DNA of 64,000 bases from Bacteroides mediterraneensis (GTDB lineage Bacteria > Bacteroidota > Bacteroidia > Bacteroidales > Bacteroidaceae), in contig NZ_DAJPEN010000001.1 in NCBI RefSeq assembly GCF_025993685.1, forward strand, positions 2,666,001 through 2,730,000, given 5' to 3'. This document shows positions 59,168 through 64,000 of the stretch, in pieces. The translations under genes were made by a program, and so were the position numbers. Positions within the stretch are counted from its first letter, which is position 1. Every line of letters starts with the position of its first letter. The notes under the pieces are model-generated. The model saw only the letters and a list, made by a program, of their open reading frames with translations, had not been told where the DNA came from and searched no databases.

Positions 59168-60490
59168 TCAAATCTTTTTGTTCTGCCATTTTGCTTTTTT
59201 CAGATAAATGAGGCTGAAAGTCAGCATCAATACATAATAAATAACCTCAGTCGTGAAACAGATATCAACAGGAGCTTGCAAAACCATACCTACCCCTATC
59301 ACATAAAGAGCATAGAACACTTGCACACATACTTCAAGTACCAAGGCAGCCTGCGTGTTTCCCGTACCGGATATGCCATTGAAGTACACATTGGCCAGTG
59401 AGGAAATCAACATGGCCCCACATACCACATACAGTGCTGATACGGACTCGTGCCACAAAGCTTCTTCATTGGTATAAACCGACAAAATGCTTTCAGGAAA
59501 AGCGACACACAACGCCACACATACTATCATAATCAAAAAAGACATGCGGGCAATTTTATGCAGCAACGTCAATACGCCTGCCACTCCTCCTGCTCCAATC
59601 AGGTTGCTGACCAACGTGTTGGCCGAAGTGGACAGCGCCTGCACGGGTATCAGCAACACCACGTACACACTGCGCACAATATTGGCAATTGCCAGCTGCC
59701 GCTGTCCCAAACGTTCCAGTGCCATGAAGAAGACAAACCAGATGGCCATGGCCAGAAAATACTGCACCATCGTGAAGCAGGATATACGCAGGATTCGCAT
59801 CACCATCGCCATGTCGAATTGTCCGAAACGGTTTAATCCGTATTTCTTCAAATCTACCTTATAGCAGGTATATAGCAGGAAAAACACCAGTGAAGAAGCT
59901 TCCGCAATGACAGAGGCCAATGCGGCTCCACGTACCCCCATCTCCGGCAAGCCCAATTCTCCAAAAACCAGTCCATAGTCCAGCACCACATTCACCAGTG
60001 CCATGACCACCGCATTCAAGGTCAGTACCTTGGTACGGGTAATCCCGATATACAATCCCCGGAACATGACATTCACAAAGGCGAAAAGAAAACCCCAAAT
60101 ACGCCAGACAAAAAATTCATACGTCGCTTCATAAATGGAATCGGAAGCAATCAGCAGACGAATCAACGGTCCGGCAGAAAAATACATCAAGACCAGCAGG
60201 CAGACAGCCATTCCGAAACTGAAAGCCGTGCCTTGCCACATGACCGGCCCCACGGCCCGATAATTGCCTTCACCGTTGCGACGGGCTATCAGAATCTGCG
60301 AACCGACACTGAATCCAAAGGCAATGGTGTACACACAGATATACAATAATCCTCCCATGGCTGATGCCCCCAATGCCACTTCACCCACACGTCCTAAAAA
60401 GGCCGTATCGGTCACGTTAATCACATTCTGAGCCAACAAACCCAGAAAAATCGGATAGGTCACATGCCAGATTTCTTTATTGGTGTACAT
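59168..60490 (-). CDS. MATE-family efflux transporter (NorM/DinF type)
   Basis: The 440-aa inner membrane protein has twelve predicted helices in two MatE halves; IWHVTYPIFLGLLAQNVINVTDTAFLGRVGEVALGAS-like N-terminal motif (split) and FGFSVGSQILIARRNGEGN in half one, VLLIPVQALSTSANTLVSNLIGAGG in half two. It would export cationic or other drugs using Na+ or H+. Substrate unknown. A -7 element overlaps that of the plus-strand gene. Confidence 0.9.
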   Translation of the reverse strand: MYTNKEIWHVTYPIFLGLLAQNVINVTDTAFLGRVGEVALGASAMGGLLYICVYTIAFGFSVGSQILIARRNGEGNYRAVGPVMWQGTAFSFGMAVCLLVLMYFSAGPLIRLLIASDSIYEATYEFFVWRIWGFLFAFVNVMFRGLYIGITRTKVLTLNAVVMALVNVVLDYGLVFGELGLPEMGVRGAALASVIAEASSLVFFLLYTCYKVDLKKYGLNRFGQFDMAMVMRILRISCFTMVQYFLAMAIWFVFFMALERLGQRQLAIANIVRSVYVVLLIPVQALSTSANTLVSNLIGAGGVAGVLTLLHKIARMSFLIMIVCVALCVAFPESILSVYTNEEALWHESVSALYVVCGAMLISSLANVYFNGISGTGNTQAALVLEVCVQVFYALYVIGVGMVLQAPVDICFTTEVIYYVLMLTFSLIYLKKAKWQNKKI

Positions 60491-60522
60491 ACGTCAGGGA
60501 TTAGAATTGAGTAAAAAACGCA

Positions 60523-60538
60523 TACTTTTGCAAAGATA
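60523..60538. promoter_or_regulatory. fused divergent -7 elements
   Basis: TACTTTTGCAAAGATA joins a plus-strand TACTTTTG (60523-60530) directly to a minus-strand TATCTTTG (60531-60538). The minus element serves the MATE gene 40 nt on; the plus one could give a second, longer transcript of the FadL gene. Only one polymerase can use the site at a time. Confidence 0.5.
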
Positions 60539-60639
60539 CACATTTCGCACAAGATGCGAAGGAAAAGGTCTGAAATCACCTCCCCCCTTATTCGTTTCAA
60601 GTAAAACAATTTCATTTAAAATAATTTTTGCACATTCCG

Positions 60640-60670
60640 TTGGTTCCTGCGCAATTTTAAATTATTTTTG
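60640..60670 (+). promoter_or_regulatory. promoter of the OmpP1/FadL gene
   Basis: TTG at 60640-60642 and TATTTTTG at 60663-60670 are 20 nt apart, the ideal spacing; the start codon is 34 nt further on. Confidence 0.7.
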
Positions 60671-60704
60671 CGGCCTATTTCTAACAAACAACCTATTAAA
60701 ACGA

Positions 60705-62033
60705 ATGAAAAAAATTCTTTTCCTCAGTGCAGCGACACTGTTTCTTTCCTCCCCGGCTTTTGCGGGAGATTATCTTACGAATACCAATCAGCATGCTGCT
60801 TTCCTCCGTATGGTCGCACGAGGAGCTTCCATTGATATAGACGGTGTGTACAGTAATCCTGCCGGACTTTCCTTTCTGCCCCATGAAGGATTCTATCTGT
60901 CACTGACCGGACAAAGTGCTTATCAGACACGCGAAATAAATGCTACGTTCCCACTCTTCCAACAAGCGGACGGCGTCGGAACCAACCGTCAGTACAAAGG
61001 AACAGCTTCTGCTCCTCTTATCCCCAGCTTCCAAGGACTCTATAAAAAAGACAAATGGGTGATTTCTGCCAGCTTCGCCATCACAGGAGGTGGAGGAAAG
61101 GCCTCGTTCAGCAACGGTCTTCCCATGTTTGATGCCCTGGCCATGGGAATGATCAGCCAGCAGACGGGAGGGAAAGTCACTCCGCAAATGTACGACATCA
61201 ACACCGCCATGGACGGCAAGCAGTATATTTACGGAGTGCAACTGGGATTAAGCTATAAAATCAATGACTGGCTGAGCGTTTTTGCAGGTGGACGAATGGA
61301 CTACGTAAGCAGTGGATACGAGGGATACCTGAAAGCGCACCTGAAAGAAAATCTGGGTGGTACCCAACTGGCTAACCTGGAACTGAACTGTGACCAAAGC
61401 GGATGGGGACTGACTCCTATCCTCGGGATAGATGCCAAACTGGGACGCTGGAACCTGGCAGCCAAATACGAATTCAAGACAAACCTGAACATCGAAAACA
61501 AAACCAATGTACTGGAAGTGCCTGCAGGTACTCCGGAAGCCATCATGAAACCTTACGCCGACGGTGAGCAGACACCAAGCGACATACCTGCCTTCCTGAG
61601 TGTAGCCGCCGGATACGAAATTCTGCCCAACCTGCGTGCTTCGGTGGAATATCATTTCTTCGATGACAAGCATGCAGGCATGCTGAACGACCGCCAAAAA
61701 ACGCTGAAACACGGTACACATGAATACCTGGCAGGCCTGGAATGGGACATCACCAAACGGCTGACCGTCAGCGGGGGATACCAACGGACCAATTATGGCC
61801 TCAGTGATGAATTCCAGACAGACACCAGCTTCTATTGTGACTCATATTCCTTGGGCTTTGGAGCAAGAGTAAATCTGACACAAGCATGGAGCATCGATGT
61901 GGCTTATTTTTGGACGCACTATGACAAATATACCAAAGAAGTGGCCAGCTATAACGGTACCGGACTCAGCGGAACAGATGTCTACTACCGTACCAACAAA
62001 GTTTTCGGTCTGAGCTTGAACTATAAATTTTAA
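60705..62033 (+). CDS. OmpP1/FadL/TodX-family outer membrane transporter
   Basis: The 442-aa protein has a signal peptide (about 1-20, LFLSSPAFAG), the FadL hatch start GDYLTNTNQHAAFLRMVARG and the marker DGVYSNPAGLSFL (NPAG motif). A 14-strand barrel follows, ending FGLSLNYKF. It should let long-chain fatty acids or other hydrophobic compounds through the outer membrane. The ATG at 60705 is preferred since the promoter lies inside the longer open frame that starts at 60480. Single gene with a strong terminator. Confidence 0.9.
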   Translation: MKKILFLSAATLFLSSPAFAGDYLTNTNQHAAFLRMVARGASIDIDGVYSNPAGLSFLPHEGFYLSLTGQSAYQTREINATFPLFQQADGVGTNRQYKGTASAPLIPSFQGLYKKDKWVISASFAITGGGGKASFSNGLPMFDALAMGMISQQTGGKVTPQMYDINTAMDGKQYIYGVQLGLSYKINDWLSVFAGGRMDYVSSGYEGYLKAHLKENLGGTQLANLELNCDQSGWGLTPILGIDAKLGRWNLAAKYEFKTNLNIENKTNVLEVPAGTPEAIMKPYADGEQTPSDIPAFLSVAAGYEILPNLRASVEYHFFDDKHAGMLNDRQKTLKHGTHEYLAGLEWDITKRLTVSGGYQRTNYGLSDEFQTDTSFYCDSYSLGFGARVNLTQAWSIDVAYFWTHYDKYTKEVASYNGTGLSGTDVYYRTNKVFGLSLNYKF

Positions 62034-62038
62034 ACTTT

Positions 62039-62090
62039 TCCGCTCCGTATCACATACATCCAGTCATTTCTGATACGGAGCGGATTTTTT
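62039..62090 (+). terminator. terminator of the FadL-type gene
   Basis: TCCGCTCCGTATCA (62039-62052) pairs perfectly with TGATACGGAGCGGA (62071-62084), followed by TTTTTT. Confidence 0.92.
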
Positions 62091-62158
62091 ATGTCAGACA
62101 TCCTCTTTCAGACAATTTGTTACATTTCGGCTCCACCTATGAAAAAAGCTACAATTTA

Positions 62159-62189
62159 TTGCCCTTATTCCTCTCTTTTTATATATTTG
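62159..62189 (+). promoter_or_regulatory. promoter of the S41 protease gene
   Basis: TTG at 62159-62161 and TATATTTG at 62182-62189 are exactly 20 nt apart, a full consensus promoter, 38 nt before the start codon. Confidence 0.75.
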
Positions 62190-62227
62190 TGACCTAATAT
62201 CCTTACAAACCCCTCAAAAATTAAACT

Positions 62228-63799
62228 ATGAGCAAGAAACTATCGTGGGCACTTTTATTTACCTTACTAGGAAGTGTTGCATTTACCGGATGTACGGATG
62301 AGGATCCACAAGACAAGAACTCTTCCATCAACCAATCCGACAATAACGAGAATACAAATGACGATTCGTCTCAAAGTATATCCAATGAAACCTATTATGC
62401 CAACATGTTTGGAAAAGACATTTTAGAAACTTATTATCTGTGGAACGAGGAAATTCATGACGACTTGAACCAATGGAACATTGAAACCAACAACGATCCC
62501 ATCGGAACATTCAGCCGGATAAGATACCATGAAGGGGAAAAATACATAGACAAATGGTCCATGCTCACCAACGATATGACTTCCCTTACAAATAATATGA
62601 ACGGAACAACCACTTCATTTGGATGGAACTTGAGTTTTTACGATATGTCAGATATAGTAAGCAGAGAACAATATATAGGGGTAGTCAACTTCGTATACAA
62701 AGATTCTCCAGCCGCTAAAGCCGGACTCAAACGAGGAGACATTCTCCTTACTTTGGATGGCAACATCATTAATTCCAGTAATTACCAGAATCTCTATTAT
62801 AGTAATACACTGACCGTCACACTCGGACTATTGGAGCCGGAAAGTTATACTATTCACGACCAAAACAAGGAAGTATCACTTACTGCCGTTTCCATGTATG
62901 AAAATCCGATCATTTGCGACTCCATCTACGAATTCAACGGTAAAAAAGTGGGGTATCTGGCCTACACCAGTTTTGATTTTGCTTCCATCCCTCAGCTCAT
63001 TGAAATCAGCCGTAAATTCAAGGCAGAACAAGTCAAAGAACTCATCCTCGACTTACGCTACAACGGAGGAGGATATGTAACTACAGAACAGGTGCTGGCC
63101 TCTGTGTTTGCTCCCCAGTCTGCTGTAACCAACAAAGAAGTTTTTGAGAAAGAAGTTTATAACAAAACCTTGACTCAATATTACCAAGAAGAAGGGATAA
63201 ATTTGGAATCTCGTTTTGAAACCGATTTTGAATATCAGAATCAAGGGCAAACTGTAAAAGTGAATACCAAAGATGCCAATATCGGGTTGGAAAAAATTTA
63301 TGGCCTGATAAGTTCCGGATCGGCATCTGCTTCGGAAGCCCTTTTGGGAGGGTTGATGCCTTATACTCAGATAGAACTTATCGGAAGCCAGTCGCATGGG
63401 AAATATTGTACCGGCATCATAGTCCCAGCCAAAGAATTCTATGTGAAACCACCTGCCGAACTTGACAATTGGGGAACTTACGTCATGATAAGTATTTATC
63501 AGAACGCACTTGGCGAAACGCCTTGCATGCCCGACGGACTGACTCCTGACATTGCCGTAAAAGACAATCCGCTACTTCCCTATGCAATAGGGGATGTGAA
63601 CGAGCCTCTCTTAAAACAAGCACTCATCGAAGCCGGGCGCACATACGATGAAAGCACCATATCTACCACTCTCAGCCGTAGTATGGTTTCCAGACTCCGT
63701 AAACTACCCCAGACAGAAAACGGGACTTTTGGAAAACGTATTCTGACATTACCTTCAAAAGTCGCCCACGATATGCTTATCAAAGCAGGGGCTCAATAA
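62228..63799 (+). CDS. S41-family (tail-specific/C-terminal-processing) protease lipoprotein
   Basis: The 523-aa lipoprotein has a lipobox VAFTGC (Cys22), an Asn/Ser-rich linker (about 24-52), a helical S41 N-terminal part and a PDZ domain (about 135-220, VYKDSPAAKAGLKRGDILLTLDG). The protease core (about 235-420) has VGYLAYTSFD, LILDLRYNGGGYV and SSGSASASEALLGG, where Ser365 is the likely nucleophile and Lys392 in GKYCTG the partner. It works on the outer side of the inner or outer membrane. Target unknown; the single-gene setting gives no hint. Confidence 0.9.
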   Translation: MSKKLSWALLFTLLGSVAFTGCTDEDPQDKNSSINQSDNNENTNDDSSQSISNETYYANMFGKDILETYYLWNEEIHDDLNQWNIETNNDPIGTFSRIRYHEGEKYIDKWSMLTNDMTSLTNNMNGTTTSFGWNLSFYDMSDIVSREQYIGVVNFVYKDSPAAKAGLKRGDILLTLDGNIINSSNYQNLYYSNTLTVTLGLLEPESYTIHDQNKEVSLTAVSMYENPIICDSIYEFNGKKVGYLAYTSFDFASIPQLIEISRKFKAEQVKELILDLRYNGGGYVTTEQVLASVFAPQSAVTNKEVFEKEVYNKTLTQYYQEEGINLESRFETDFEYQNQGQTVKVNTKDANIGLEKIYGLISSGSASASEALLGGLMPYTQIELIGSQSHGKYCTGIIVPAKEFYVKPPAELDNWGTYVMISIYQNALGETPCMPDGLTPDIAVKDNPLLPYAIGDVNEPLLKQALIEAGRTYDESTISTTLSRSMVSRLRKLPQTENGTFGKRILTLPSKVAHDMLIKAGAQ

Positions 63800-63825
63800 T
63801 ATTGTCACATTCAATAAGGAAAAAT

Positions 63826-63867
63826 CAGCCGGTCAGCCTCGTAAAGAGAGCTTGCCGGCTGTTTTTT
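63826..63867. terminator. bidirectional terminator between convergent genes
   Basis: CAGCCGG (63826-63832) pairs with CCGGCTG (63855-63861), followed by TTTTTT on the plus strand and A-rich sequence on the other side. Confidence 0.75.
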
Positions 63868-63896
63868 CTAGAAAATATACAGATACATTTTAAGGA

Positions 63897-64000
63897 TTAT
63901 TCATCCCACACCAGATATGCAGAAATCAGCCAGTGGTTCAATTCATTGCCACTTGCAGGCTGTGCCTCAGGAATACTGACCGTAAAGGTATGTTTGCCAG
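63897..64000 (-). CDS. 3' end of a gene cut by the window edge
   Basis: A minus-strand frame enters from the right edge and stops at 63899-63897 (TAA). The 34 visible C-terminal residues include HTFTVSIPEAQPASGNELNH then WLISAYLVWDE. This looks like the last beta-strands of a secreted or surface protein, but the part is too short to name. It faces the S41 protease gene across a shared terminator. Confidence 0.6.
   Translation of the reverse strand, partial: GKHTFTVSIPEAQPASGNELNHWLISAYLVWDE

Noticed and set aside
60480..60704. Upstream extension of the FadL-type gene
   Set aside because: It would include two promoter elements and lacks a signal peptide; the ATG at 60705 starts a clear one.

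Overview
The window is a stretch of chromosome from a gut-type member of the Bacteroidales, most likely Bacteroides or Phocaeicola. The signs are many copies of the Bacteroidetes sigma-factor -7 element (TAnnTTTG) upstream of genes, few Shine-Dalgarno sites, SC-type lipoboxes, an ECF sigma/FecR/STN-TonB receptor cascade, GLPGLI, DUF4249 and DUF4988 proteins, and a DAHP synthase fused to chorismate mutase. No rRNA, tRNA, CRISPR array, phage or intact insertion sequence was seen.

Layout. 1-9.8 kb: end of an MFS exporter, a free-standing cyclomaltodextrinase C-terminal domain, purT, a double-META lipoprotein, a carboxy(nor)spermidine dehydrogenase, bcp-recA, a secreted zinc peptidase, and an amidase/TlpA pair. 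9.8-16 kb: a HTH-cupin regulator with an acyl-CoA synthetase, a divergent DXS-like enzyme, a TapB/DUF3108-like protein and a TPR protein. 16-21.5 kb: a PatB-type C-S lyase and an aromatic amino acid operon (pheA, aminotransferase, DAHP synthase-chorismate mutase, tyrA). That operon is preceded by a 29-codon leader peptide with 11 consecutive Phe/Tyr codons and by mutually exclusive antiterminator and terminator hairpins, which is a textbook attenuator layout. 21.5-31 kb: a GHL10-type glycosidase, a 1.27-kb AT-rich gap with tandem repeats, and three surface or envelope proteins (two DUF4988-type lipoproteins and an OmpA protein).

31-47.8 kb: a leftward locus that looks like one regulated operon: ECF sigma, FecR, STN-TonB receptor, DUF4249 lipoprotein, PorT-like barrel, a previously hidden 42-residue lipoprotein, another barrel, a TlpA-type lipoprotein, a second receptor-like barrel, two small envelope proteins, a third receptor and two GLPGLI proteins. 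A beta-propeller lipoprotein lies just beyond it.

47.8-64 kb: uvrA behind a palindromic 21-22-bp repeat array. Next comes a translationally coupled pair, an AmgK-type amino-sugar kinase fused to the RapZ C-terminal domain followed by MurU. LptD, an HD-domain protein and the exo-muramidase NamZ follow. NamZ, AmgK and MurU together form a MurNAc salvage route feeding UDP-MurNAc, and the RapZ domain suggests an amino-sugar-phosphate sensor. The end carries ffh, a MATE exporter, an OmpP1/FadL protein, an S41 protease lipoprotein and a cut-off gene.

The strongest leads are the Phe/Tyr attenuator, the AmgK-RapZ fusion, the DXS paralogue lacking substrate-binding residues, and the hidden small lipoprotein. 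All assignments rest on reading the sequence and remembered family motifs; no database search was run.
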